64,000 nucleotides of DNA, taken from contig NZ_CAOS01000001.1 in assembly GCF_000315365.1 (NCBI RefSeq), positions 1,456 to 65,455 on the forward strand, given 5' to 3'. This document shows positions 54,018 through 62,166 of the stretch, piece after piece. A program made the position numbers and the translations under genes. This stretch comes from Desulforamulus hydrothermalis Lam5 = DSM 18033 (GTDB lineage Bacteria > Bacillota > Desulfotomaculia > Desulfotomaculales > Desulfotomaculaceae). A model generated the notes under the pieces. That model saw nothing but the letters and a program-made list of their open reading frames with translations, did not search any database and had not been told where the DNA came from. Position 1 is the first letter of the stretch. Every line of letters starts with the position of its first letter.

Positions 54018-55650
54018 TTGCTCAATTTTAGGAAAGGAGGCGGCAAAGCTGCGGAAGTTAAAACGATATAAATCAACCAAGTTTATGGCGGAAGGTTCTC
54101 GATATGACAAGGAAGCGGCGGATGCCGCTGTTACTTTTATAAACTGCCTGAAGCATACCAAGGGTGAATGGTATGGAATGCCTTTTGAATTAATTGACTG
54201 GCAGGAACAGATTGTCCGGGATATATTCGGAATCTTGAAACCTAACGGATACAGGCAGTTTAACACTGCCTATATAGAAATTCCAAAAAAGCAGGGTAAG
54301 AGCGAACTTGCAGCGGCAATTGCTTTATATCTTACCTGTGGTGATTTCGAGCATGGTGGCGAGGTTTATGGATGTGCGTCTGATCGTCAGCAGGCATCCA
54401 TTGTTTTCGATGTTGCAGTAGATATGGTGGAACAGTGTCCGGCATTAAAGTCTCGAATTAAACCAATGCTGTCGCAGAAGCGGCTGGTATATAAACCGTT
54501 AGGCAGTTTTTATCAGGTGCTTTCAGCGGAGGCATATACGAAACATGGGCTAAACGTCCATGGTGTGGTATTTGACGAACTTCATGCCCAGCCAAACAGG
54601 GATCTTTATGATGTAATGCTTCACGGATCTGGCGATGCAAGAAAACAGCCGCTGTTTTTCCTGATTACAACTGCTGGCACAGACCGCAATTCCATCTGCT
54701 GGGAAGTGCATCAAAAGGCTGAGGATATTCTTCAAGGACGTAAGATAGATCCGACTTTCTACCCGGTTATCTACAGCGCAGCCGATACCGATGACTGGAC
54801 AAGTGAAAAGGTATGGAGAAAGGTTAACCCGTCACTGGGCATTACAGTCGACATCGAAAAATTGAGGGTGGCTTGTGAAAATGCCAAGCAAAATCCTGCA
54901 GAGGAAAATTTATTCCGTCAGCTCCGCTTAAATCAGTGGGTGAAACAATCGGTGCGCTGGATGCCAATGGATAAATGGGATAAGTGTGCGTTTCCTGTTG
55001 ATGCAGAAAAATTGCGCGGCAGAACCTGTTACGGAGGACTTGACCTGTCATCTACTACCGATATTACCGCCTTTGTGCTGGTGTTTCCACCGCTTGATGA
55101 ATCTGACAAATATCAGATTCTACCTTTTTTCTGGATACCGGAGGAAAATATTGCCCAGCGTGTGCGGAGAGATCATGTGCCTTATGATGTCTGGGAGAGG
55201 CAGGGCTTTTTATATACCACTGAGGGTAACGTTGTGCATTATGGCTTTATCGAAACCTTTATTGAGGAACTCGGAATGAAATATAACATTAAGGAAATAG
55301 CCTTTGACCGCTGGGGCGCAATTCAGATGACGCAAAACCTTGAGGCTTTGGGGTTTACGGTTGTTCCATTCGGTCAGGGTTTCAAGGATATGTCGTCGCC
55401 TACAAAAGAGTTGATGAAGCTGACATTGGAAGAACGCATCGCCCATGGCGGTAATCCAGTACTGCGGTGGATGATGGACAATATCTATGTCAAAACTGAT
55501 CCCGCCGGAAACATTAAGCCGGATAAAGAAAAATCCACCGAGAGAATAGATGGCGCGGTTGCGCTCATTATGGCGCTTGACCGCGCGTTAAGGCATGGAG
55601 GAGAAAATATCGGTTCAGTCTATGATGAGCGTGGGCTTTTAATACTCTAA
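54001..55650 (+). CDS. Terminase large subunit
   Basis: About 530-549 residues. Walker A-like EIPKKQGKSELAAAIAL, Walker B GVVFDELHAQP, nuclease domain with GGLDLSSTTDITAFVLVF, EIAFDRWGAIQM and ERIDGAVALIMALD. Cuts and packages DNA with the small subunit. The frame begins at ATG 54001 within a terminator; a start at CTG 54049 (AAAGGAGG eight bases ahead, then RKLKRYKSTKFMAEG) fits better. Confidence 0.93.
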   Translation: MRFLFSCSILGKEAAKLRKLKRYKSTKFMAEGSRYDKEAADAAVTFINCLKHTKGEWYGMPFELIDWQEQIVRDIFGILKPNGYRQFNTAYIEIPKKQGKSELAAAIALYLTCGDFEHGGEVYGCASDRQQASIVFDVAVDMVEQCPALKSRIKPMLSQKRLVYKPLGSFYQVLSAEAYTKHGLNVHGVVFDELHAQPNRDLYDVMLHGSGDARKQPLFFLITTAGTDRNSICWEVHQKAEDILQGRKIDPTFYPVIYSAADTDDWTSEKVWRKVNPSLGITVDIEKLRVACENAKQNPAEENLFRQLRLNQWVKQSVRWMPMDKWDKCAFPVDAEKLRGRTCYGGLDLSSTTDITAFVLVFPPLDESDKYQILPFFWIPEENIAQRVRRDHVPYDVWERQGFLYTTEGNVVHYGFIETFIEELGMKYNIKEIAFDRWGAIQMTQNLEALGFTVVPFGQGFKDMSSPTKELMKLTLEERIAHGGNPVLRWMMDNIYVKTDPAGNIKPDKEKSTERIDGAVALIMALDRALRHGGENIGSVYDERGLLIL

Positions 55651-56051
55651 ATTTCTTCTATAGTTCGAACAATCCGCATTGAAGCCGTACCGGTTTTTTC
55701 ATAACAGGATGCTGAAGTAAAGTATTTAGCGGGTGTAGCCTTAGGTAAGTCTTTTTGAACGCTAGGTTCATAACCAAATGGTGCAAGAATCGACTTTACC
55801 ATACGACCGATGACAGTTCTTGTGAAACCGTCCCTTAAGTCTATGGTGGGGTTATTGCTATTATCAAAAAAGCTCTCGACTTCGCTGACACAAGCTGATA
55901 ATGCTGGCTTGCCTGCATTTGAAGCATCTATCATAGCAATTATGTTTTCTTCTTTCGAGAGAATGTTGAAAATAGCAATTGCATCAGGATTATTGGCAAA
56001 TTTTGAGCAATTAGGATTTTCCTTGAGAAAATCATTAAAAGTAGCTTTCAT
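55647..56051 (-). CDS. Reverse-strand moron-like protein
   Basis: 134 residues, MKATFNDFLKENPNCSKFAN, alpha-helical, no family recognised. It is the only minus-strand gene in the structural module and converges on terminase. GAAAGGGG before its ATG and a palindromic operator ahead. The place suggests a moron expressed in the lysogen (superinfection exclusion, defence or toxin control), but nothing in the sequence proves it. Confidence 0.7.
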   Translation of the reverse strand: MKATFNDFLKENPNCSKFANNPDAIAIFNILSKEENIIAMIDASNAGKPALSACVSEVESFFDNSNNPTIDLRDGFTRTVIGRMVKSILAPFGYEPSVQKDLPKATPAKYFTSASCYEKTGTASMRIVRTIEEI

Positions 56052-56078
56052 TATACAAATCCCCTTTCAGGTAGTTAA

Positions 56079-56108
56079 TTTTACATATGTAATATAACAT
56101 ATGTAAAA
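56079..56108. promoter_or_regulatory. Palindromic operator of the moron gene
   Basis: TTTTACATATG (56079-56089), eight bases, CATATGTAAAA (56098-56108). The left half also contains the self-palindrome TTACATATGTAA. About 28 bases upstream of the minus-strand start codon; looks like an autorepressor site. Confidence 0.75.
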
Positions 56109-56158
56109 TTAGATGTCAATGAGTTATTTATAAAAAGTATTATCGGAGAGTGATGCCT

Positions 56159-57481
56159 ATGAAAATCTTTTCCCGTTTGTTCAAAGCAAGGGATAAGCCG
56201 AAAAACAGCCTGTTCGGTAATGCATATAGCTTTTTCTTCGGCGGCACATCCAGCGGAAAAGCTGTCAATGAGCGGACTGCAATGCAGACAACTGCAGTGT
56301 ATGCCTGTGTAAGGATACTTGCAGAAGCCATCGCCGGGCTTCCGCTTCATGTGTACCGCTATAAAGAAGACGGTGGCAAAGAAAAAGCGTTGACCCACCC
56401 GCTCTATTATTTACTCCATGACGAACCAAACCCTGAGATGACTTCATTCGTGTTCCGAGAAACACTGATGAGTCATCTTCTTTTATGGGGAAATGCTTAC
56501 GCTCAAATTATTAGGGATGGTTCCGGACGAGTGCTGGCGCTTTATCCACTTTTGCCAAACAAAATGACGGTAGACAGGGCTCCAAACGGAGAACTGTTTT
56601 ACACTTATCGGCGCGACAGCGATGAGAGTAGGGTTAATCCAAAAGCAGGCCTTATATACCTACGAAGTGATGAGGTTCTTCACATCCCGGGACTCGGTTT
56701 TGACGGACTGATCGGATACTCCCCTATTGCTATGGCCAAGAACGCCATAGGCATGGCTATTGCCTGTGAGGAGTATGGTGCATCCTTTTTTGCCAACGGA
56801 GCAAATCCGGGTGGCGTTCTGGAACATCCCGGCGTATTAAAGGATCCGGCAAAGGTGCGAGAAAGCTGGAATGCTGTTTATCAAGGAAGTGCCAATGCTC
56901 ATCGCATTGCAGTTCTGGAAGAGGGAATGAAGTTTCAACCAATCGGCATTCCACCCGAACAGGCACAGTTTTTAGAGACAAGAAAGTTTCAGATAAATGA
57001 AATTGCTCGGATATTCCGAGTACCTCCCCATATGGTTGGAGATCTTGAAAAGTCAAGCTTTTCAAACATCGAACAACAATCTCTGGAATTTGTTAAATAC
57101 ACGATTGACCCGTGGGTGGTGCGTTGGGAACAGGCTCTCCAAAAAGCGCTGCTTTTACCATCAGAGAAGCGGGCATACTTTGTCAAATTCAATGTAGATG
57201 GCCTTCTGCGCGGTGATTATGCAAGCCGCATGAATGGTTATGCTGTAGCTCGCCAGAACGGCTGGATGTCTGCTAACGATATCCGCGAGCTTGAGGACAT
57301 GAACCGGATTCCGGCGGAGTTGGGTGGAGATCTGTATCTTGTTAACGGTAACATGACCAGGCTTGCCGATGCAGGTGCCTTTGCAGGCAAAAACAATGCT
57401 AAAACGGAGGGATCAAAAGTTGAACAAATCACAAAAACCAAAACCGGTTCGCCGCTTCTGGAACTGGATACAAAACGATGA
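56159..57481 (+). CDS. Phage portal protein (HK97 type)
   Basis: About 440 residues; TTAVYACVRILAEAIAGLPL, SHLLLWGNAYAQIIRDGSGR, and FRVPPHMVGDLEKSSFSNIE mark the HK97-type portal, which forms the twelve-fold DNA gate. Starts are ATG 56153 or 56159. It overlaps the protease gene. Confidence 0.94.
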   Translation: MKIFSRLFKARDKPKNSLFGNAYSFFFGGTSSGKAVNERTAMQTTAVYACVRILAEAIAGLPLHVYRYKEDGGKEKALTHPLYYLLHDEPNPEMTSFVFRETLMSHLLLWGNAYAQIIRDGSGRVLALYPLLPNKMTVDRAPNGELFYTYRRDSDESRVNPKAGLIYLRSDEVLHIPGLGFDGLIGYSPIAMAKNAIGMAIACEEYGASFFANGANPGGVLEHPGVLKDPAKVRESWNAVYQGSANAHRIAVLEEGMKFQPIGIPPEQAQFLETRKFQINEIARIFRVPPHMVGDLEKSSFSNIEQQSLEFVKYTIDPWVVRWEQALQKALLLPSEKRAYFVKFNVDGLLRGDYASRMNGYAVARQNGWMSANDIRELEDMNRIPAELGGDLYLVNGNMTRLADAGAFAGKNNAKTEGSKVEQITKTKTGSPLLELDTKR

Positions 57482-58148
57482 TGGCAGCCGGACATTATAT
57501 ATTGACGGCCCAATAGCTGAAGAAAGCTGGCTGGGAGACGAAGTAACTCCCAAGCAGTTCAAATCAGAGCTGTTGTCCGGAGAGGGTGATATAACGATCT
57601 GGATCAACAGCCCTGGCGGAGATATATTTGCAGCAAATCAGATTTACAACATGCTTATGGATTACAAAGGCAAAGTGACGGTAAAGATTGACGGTATTGC
57701 AGCCAGTGCCGCTTCGGTCATAGCTATGGCCGGAGGTGACGTCTTTATGTCACCAGTCAGCATGATGATGATTCACAACCCTATGACAATAGCCATCGGT
57801 GATACAGAAGAAATGGAGAAAGCTATCGCAATGCTGGAAGAAATAAAGGAATCCATCATCAACGCTTATGAATTGAAAACCGGACTTTCCAGGGCAAAAA
57901 TATCGCACCTAATGGATGCAGAAAGCTGGTTTAACGCAAGAAAAGCGGTGGAACTTGGCTTTGCCGATGGAATCTTGTTTATGGAGGATGAATCATTCCC
58001 ATCCGAATTTGAAGTATCAGGAGGAATGATCTTCAGCAGGCAGGCAGTAACAAATTCCATCCTGCAAAAGCTTAAACCAAAAGAAAAACCAAAAGGAACA
58101 CCAATTGAGTCGCTTGAAAAGCGGCTTTTTCTACTTTTACCCCACTAA
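57420..58148 (+). CDS. ClpP-like phage head maturation protease
   Basis: About 242 residues from TTG 57420 (CGGAGGG eight bases ahead). INSPGGDIFAANQIYN, active-site Ser in GIAASAASVIAMAGG and His in MMMIHNPM. Processes the capsid/prohead. It starts inside the portal gene. Confidence 0.93.
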   Translation: MNKSQKPKPVRRFWNWIQNDDGSRTLYIDGPIAEESWLGDEVTPKQFKSELLSGEGDITIWINSPGGDIFAANQIYNMLMDYKGKVTVKIDGIAASAASVIAMAGGDVFMSPVSMMMIHNPMTIAIGDTEEMEKAIAMLEEIKESIINAYELKTGLSRAKISHLMDAESWFNARKAVELGFADGILFMEDESFPSEFEVSGGMIFSRQAVTNSILQKLKPKEKPKGTPIESLEKRLFLLLPH

Positions 58149-58172
58149 ATCTGCGATTTAGCGGGGACCCCA
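58140..58172 (+). repeat. GC hairpin between protease and capsid genes
   Basis: CCCCACTAAATC TGC GATTTAG-CGGGG. No T run. A hairpin of similar type lies at 59735; both could control mRNA stability in the head module. Confidence 0.6.
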
Positions 58173-58198
58173 AATAAAACCGTAAGGAGGATTTGATT

Positions 58199-59401
58199 AT
58201 GAGCAAAATACTGGAACTGCGTGAAAAACGGGCTAAAGTATGGGAAGCTGCTAAAGCTTTCCTCGACAGCAAACGCGGGAACGACGGACTGCTTTCACCG
58301 GAGGATACCGCGACTTATGAAAAAATGGAAGCCGACGTTATTGCGCTGGGCAAAGAAATAGAGCGTCTTGAGCGTCAGGCTGCCATAGATTTGGAACTGT
58401 CAAAACCGTTGAATATTCCTATTACAGACAAACCCACTTCCATATCTGGCAACAATGAAAAAACCGGACGTGCCAGCGATGAGTACAGGCAGTCTTTCTG
58501 GAACATGATGCGCGGCAGGCGCAAATATGACGTACACAACGCGCTGCAGATCGGAGAGGACACCGAAGGTGGATATCTTGTTCCCGACGACTTTGAGCGT
58601 ACTCTTGTGGAAGCACTGGAGGAGGAGAATATCTTTAGGCAGATTGCCAATGTTATTACCACGTCCAGCGGTGACAAGAAAATTCCAGTGGTGGCAAGCA
58701 AGGGTACTGCATCCTGGGTGGATGAGGAAGGCCAGATTCCCGAAAGCGACGATTCCTTTGCTCAGGTATCCATCGGCGCATATAAGCTGGCTACTATGAT
58801 CAAGGTATCAGAGGAATTGTTAAACGATAGTGTATTTAACCTTGAACAGTATATAGCCAAAGAATTCGCCCGCCGAATCGGAGCAAAAGAGGAGGAAGCA
58901 TTTTTTATCGGCGACGGATCTGGCAAGCCAACCGGTATCTTGGCGGATAACGGCGGTGGCGAGATAGGAGTAACTGCGGCGAGTGCAACAGCCATTACCC
59001 TTGACGAGATCATGGACTTGTTCTACAGCCTAAAGTCTCCGTACCGCAGGAACGCTGTATTCATTATGAATGATTCGACAATTAAAGCTATAAGGAAGCT
59101 CAAAGACAACAACGGTCAGTATCTCTGGCAGCCTTCTGTAACTGCTGGAACACCGGATACTATCCTCAATCGTCCAGTTAAAACTTCTGCATTTATGCCA
59201 GCCATTGCCGCCGGAGCAAAAACGATTGTATTCGGCGATTTTTCTTATTACTGTGTGGCAGACCGCCAGGGCAGGGTTTTTAAGCGGCTTAATGAGTTGT
59301 ATGCTGCTACCGGACAGGTAGGATTCATGGCAACCCAACGTGTAGATGGCAAGCTGGTGCTGACAGAAGCAGTCAAGATACTGCAGCAGAAATCAGCTTA
59401 A
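58199..59401 (+). CDS. Phage major capsid protein (HK97 type)
   Basis: About 400 residues. N-terminal coiled-coil scaffold (LELREKRAKVWEAAKAFLDS ... KEIERLERQ) that the protease removes, then the HK97 fold: EGGYLVPDDFERTLVEALEE, SWVDEEGQIPESDDSFAQ, KEEEAFFIGDGSGKPTGIL. AAGGAGG before ATG 58199. Confidence 0.95.
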   Translation: MSKILELREKRAKVWEAAKAFLDSKRGNDGLLSPEDTATYEKMEADVIALGKEIERLERQAAIDLELSKPLNIPITDKPTSISGNNEKTGRASDEYRQSFWNMMRGRRKYDVHNALQIGEDTEGGYLVPDDFERTLVEALEEENIFRQIANVITTSSGDKKIPVVASKGTASWVDEEGQIPESDDSFAQVSIGAYKLATMIKVSEELLNDSVFNLEQYIAKEFARRIGAKEEEAFFIGDGSGKPTGILADNGGGEIGVTAASATAITLDEIMDLFYSLKSPYRRNAVFIMNDSTIKAIRKLKDNNGQYLWQPSVTAGTPDTILNRPVKTSAFMPAIAAGAKTIVFGDFSYYCVADRQGRVFKRLNELYAATGQVGFMATQRVDGKLVLTEAVKILQQKSA

Positions 59402-59421
59402 TGAAAACGGAGGGCAGCGGC

Positions 59422-59730
59422 ATGGAGCTTTTGGAGAAGGTCAAAGCAAACCTCATATTGCAACACAACGAAGATGATGCACTTTTACAAGAGTATATCA
59501 AAGCCGCAGTGGCCTATGCAGAAAGTTACCAGAAAAAGCCGGAAGGATATTATGCCGAAAACCCAATGCTGCCTACTACTGAGCAGGCTGTCATTATGCT
59601 GTCGAGCCATTTTTATGAAAGCAGGGATGGCTCGACGGCTGGCTTTTTTGGGGATAGTGTGCAGGCAGGACAGCAGGTATGGAATACAGTTAACCTTTTG
59701 TTGCGGCTTGACCGGGATTGGAAGATATAG
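59422..59730 (+). CDS. Phage head-tail connector (gp6-like)
   Basis: About 102 residues: LLEKVKANLILQHNEDDALL, IKAAVAYAESYQ, small helical protein of the HK97 gp6/SPP1 gp15 type. Joins portal and tail. GGAGGG before ATG 59422. A 12-bp hairpin (CCCCGCAAAGTC/GACTTTGTGGGG) follows at 59735-59762. Confidence 0.88.
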   Translation: MELLEKVKANLILQHNEDDALLQEYIKAAVAYAESYQKKPEGYYAENPMLPTTEQAVIMLSSHFYESRDGSTAGFFGDSVQAGQQVWNTVNLLLRLDRDWKI

Positions 59731-59734
59731 GGGC

Positions 59735-59762
59735 CCCCGCAAAGTCATCCGACTTTGTGGGG
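59735..59762 (+). repeat. GC hairpin after the gp6-like gene
   Basis: CCCCGCAAAGTC ATCC GACTTTGTGGGG, 12-bp stem with one G-U pair; no T run. Resembles the hairpin at 58140. Confidence 0.7.
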
Positions 59763-59837
59763 AGAGGACGAACAACGGAATGAATGAGCTTTTCGCGCTT
59801 GCGCGGAAACGAATGATATGGAGTTTGTGAGGACGAT

Positions 59838-60173
59838 ATGAGCTTTGGGAAAATGAGAACTTTTGTGGATATTATCTCAACCAAGCCGGTTAAGGACAGT
59901 GAGGGTTTTGCTGAAAAAGGTGATGTTATTCTTGCTTCGGTAAGGGCATACAAGGAAGATAGGCATGGCAGTGAAAAATGGGCAAACAGGGCGGCGTTTT
60001 CGCAGGCGTCTGCCCTGTTCCGCTTCCGTAGGATCCCTAACCTTGAAATTACTACAGATCTTGTACTCGTTTGCCGCGATGGCCGGTACAACATTATAAG
60101 TGTTGAGGACGTAAAAGGACGCGGAATGTATATTGAGGTGCTTGCGGAAAAAGTGAAATCAAGCAAAGCATAA
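59838..60173 (+). CDS. Phage head closure protein (SPP1 gp16-like)
   Basis: 111 residues, beta-rich: MSFGKMRTFVDIISTKPVKD, FRFRRIPNLEITTDLVLVC. Head completion / head-tail adapter. GAGGACG before the ATG. Confidence 0.88.
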   Translation: MSFGKMRTFVDIISTKPVKDSEGFAEKGDVILASVRAYKEDRHGSEKWANRAAFSQASALFRFRRIPNLEITTDLVLVCRDGRYNIISVEDVKGRGMYIEVLAEKVKSSKA

Positions 60174-60190
60174 GAGGAGGTGGCTGCAAC

Positions 60191-60622
60191 GTGGCTAAGG
60201 TGGAAGTTAAAATGCCGGAACAGTTCTTGCTCAAGTTATCCAGACTTGGAGAAAGAACAGACGAAATCATACCTAAGGTGCTGGAAGCAGGCGGGGAAGT
60301 GGTTCTTTCAAAAGTGAAGTCCAATCTTCAGTCAGTTATCGGGAGCGGCACTAAATATCCGTCCAGAGCAACCGGTGAATTGGTAAATGCTTTGGGACTC
60401 TCTCCTGCCAAACAGGACAGGGATGGAAACCACAACATAAAAATCGGCTTTACTGAACCAAGGAAGGATGGGGAAAGCAATGCGAAGATTGCTAATATTA
60501 TTGAGTATGGCAAGTCCGGGCAGCCTCCAAGGCCCTTTTTGAAACCGGCAAAATCAGCTACAAGGAAGTCCTGCATCGAAGTAATGAAGTCAAGACTGGA
60601 ACAGGAGCTGGGTTGTATATGA
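60191..60622 (+). CDS. HK97 gp10 family tail-connector protein
   Basis: 143 residues: GTG start, KMPEQFLLKLSRLGERTDEI, IIEYGKSGQPPRPFLKPA (gp10 signature). Links head and tail tube. Its stop overlaps the next ATG. Confidence 0.9.
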   Translation: MAKVEVKMPEQFLLKLSRLGERTDEIIPKVLEAGGEVVLSKVKSNLQSVIGSGTKYPSRATGELVNALGLSPAKQDRDGNHNIKIGFTEPRKDGESNAKIANIIEYGKSGQPPRPFLKPAKSATRKSCIEVMKSRLEQELGCI

Positions 60623-60963
60623 GTATATTGTCAGAATTAAACTCGTTATTGGATGGTTTGGGTATCCCCATTGAAACCGGGGTATTTAGCGGTGTACCGA
60701 CAGATGAGTACCTTGTCATTACTCCGATGACAGATACATTTGAAGTTTTTGCAGACAACCGGCCTCAGGTAGAAACCCAGGAGGTAAGGTTGTCTTTATT
60801 TATAAAGGGAAACTACACTGCCCGTAAAAACGAAATAGTGAACACATTGCTTCAAGCAGGCTTTACCATTACCGACAGGCGGTATATAGGCCATGAGGAC
60901 GATACCGGCTATCACCACTATGCCATTGATGTGGCAAAAGAGTATGAAGTAAAGGAGGAATGA
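60619..60963 (+). CDS. Phage tail terminator/completion protein
   Basis: About 114 residues: SILSELNSLLDGLGIPIETG, TPMTDTFEVFADNRPQ, DTGYHHYAIDVAKEYEV. ATGA overlap with the gp10 gene. The place and pattern fit the minor tail (tail terminator) protein of this phage type. Confidence 0.85.
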   Translation: MSILSELNSLLDGLGIPIETGVFSGVPTDEYLVITPMTDTFEVFADNRPQVETQEVRLSLFIKGNYTARKNEIVNTLLQAGFTITDRRYIGHEDDTGYHHYAIDVAKEYEVKEE

Positions 60964-60968
60964 AAAAC

Positions 60969-61568
60969 ATGGCCACAATCGGACTGGACAGGTTATATTA
61001 TGCCAAAATAACTGAGAATGAAAACGGAGAAGAGACATACGACACGCCTGTTCCGCTGGCTAAGGCTATTACGGCAGAGCTTTCTGTGGAGCTGGCAGAG
61101 GCGACACTTTATGCCGATGACGGGGCGGCAGAAGTGGTCAAGGAATTTCAAAGCGGCACACTGACTCTTGGTGTTGCAGATATCGGAGTAGACGCTGCTG
61201 AGGTTTTGACGGGAGCCACTCTTGATGACAATAATGTGCTGATTTCTGCCAGTGAGGATGGTGGCACCCCTGTGGCAATCGGCTTTAGGGCCAAGAAAGC
61301 TAACGGCAAGTACAGGTATTTTTGGCTTTATAGGGTAAAATTCGGCATTCCGGCGACAAATCTGCAGACGAAGGGCGACAGCATTACCTTTTCGACACCC
61401 ACCATTGAAGGGACAGTCATGAGACGTAACAAACCAGATGGCCAGGGAAAGCACCCTTGGAAGGCGGAGGTCAGCGAAGACGATCCCGGTGTATCGCCTG
61501 AAACTATTACCGGCTGGTATACGGAAGTTTATGAGCCGGTATTTGCTGTGGGAGGAGGCAGTGAATGA
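60969..61568 (+). CDS. Phage major tail protein (phi13 family)
   Basis: About 200 residues: ATIGLDRLYYAKITENENG, GVADIGVDAAEVLTGATLDD, TPTIEGTVMRRNKPDGQGKH. Tail tube subunit. AAAGGAGG before ATG 60969 region. Confidence 0.93.
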   Translation: MATIGLDRLYYAKITENENGEETYDTPVPLAKAITAELSVELAEATLYADDGAAEVVKEFQSGTLTLGVADIGVDAAEVLTGATLDDNNVLISASEDGGTPVAIGFRAKKANGKYRYFWLYRVKFGIPATNLQTKGDSITFSTPTIEGTVMRRNKPDGQGKHPWKAEVSEDDPGVSPETITGWYTEVYEPVFAVGGGSE

Positions 61569-61951
61569 TGCAGGATAATGACAGAAGCGCGATTATCAAA
61601 ATCGGCGATGAAGAATATCAGCTTATTCTAACCACTAAAGCGACAAAGGAGATTGCAAAAAGGTACGGCGGTCTTGAAAACCTCGGCACGAAACTGATGA
61701 AAACCGAGAACTTCGAGATGGCTCTTGACGAAGTGGTATGGCTGATTACACTGCTGGCTAACCAGAGCATTTTGATACACAACCTCAAAAATCAGGATAA
61801 GCGTGAACTCCTGACTGAAGAGACAGTGGAACTTCTCACATCTCCTTTGGAACTGGCAGCATATAAAGACGCTATCATGGAAGCAATGTTCAAGGGTACC
61901 AAAAGAAATGTTGAAAGTGAGGATGATTTAAAAAACACAACGGCCGAGTGA
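61568..61951 (+). CDS. Tail assembly chaperone, first part
   Basis: About 127 residues: IIKIGDEEYQLILTTKATKE, LLTSPLELAAYKDAIMEAM. Matches the small protein between tail tube and tape measure that works as chaperone (gpG-like). The next gene overlaps it by GTGA. Confidence 0.85.
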   Translation: MQDNDRSAIIKIGDEEYQLILTTKATKEIAKRYGGLENLGTKLMKTENFEMALDEVVWLITLLANQSILIHNLKNQDKRELLTEETVELLTSPLELAAYKDAIMEAMFKGTKRNVESEDDLKNTTAE

Positions 61952-62139
61952 GCGATGAGGAATTGTTCACTCGGCTTTTATATTACGGCACTGTCCAGCT
62001 CAACCGTTCAGAGGATGAAGTATGGCTAATGCCTATTGGGTACCTGCTTGATTTATGGGAGTGCCATAAGCAGTTTTTAGGGCTGGCGAAACCAAAGCGT
62101 ATGCTTACCATTGATGATGTGATACCTTACGGAATTTAA
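61948..62139 (+). CDS. Tail assembly chaperone, second part
   Basis: 63 residues: SDEELFTRLLYYGTVQLNR, YLLDLWECHKQFLGLAKPK. GTG start inside the GTGA overlap. In many phages the second chaperone is made by a -1 frameshift; here it can start on its own by coupling. Confidence 0.8.
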   Translation: MSDEELFTRLLYYGTVQLNRSEDEVWLMPIGYLLDLWECHKQFLGLAKPKRMLTIDDVIPYGI

Positions 62140-62166
62140 AAATTTTGCAGGAAAGGAGGCGGTTAT

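Noticed and set aside
59780-59830. 16-codon frame between gp6-like and head-closure genes
   Set aside because: Too short and unlike any phage protein known to me; left out.
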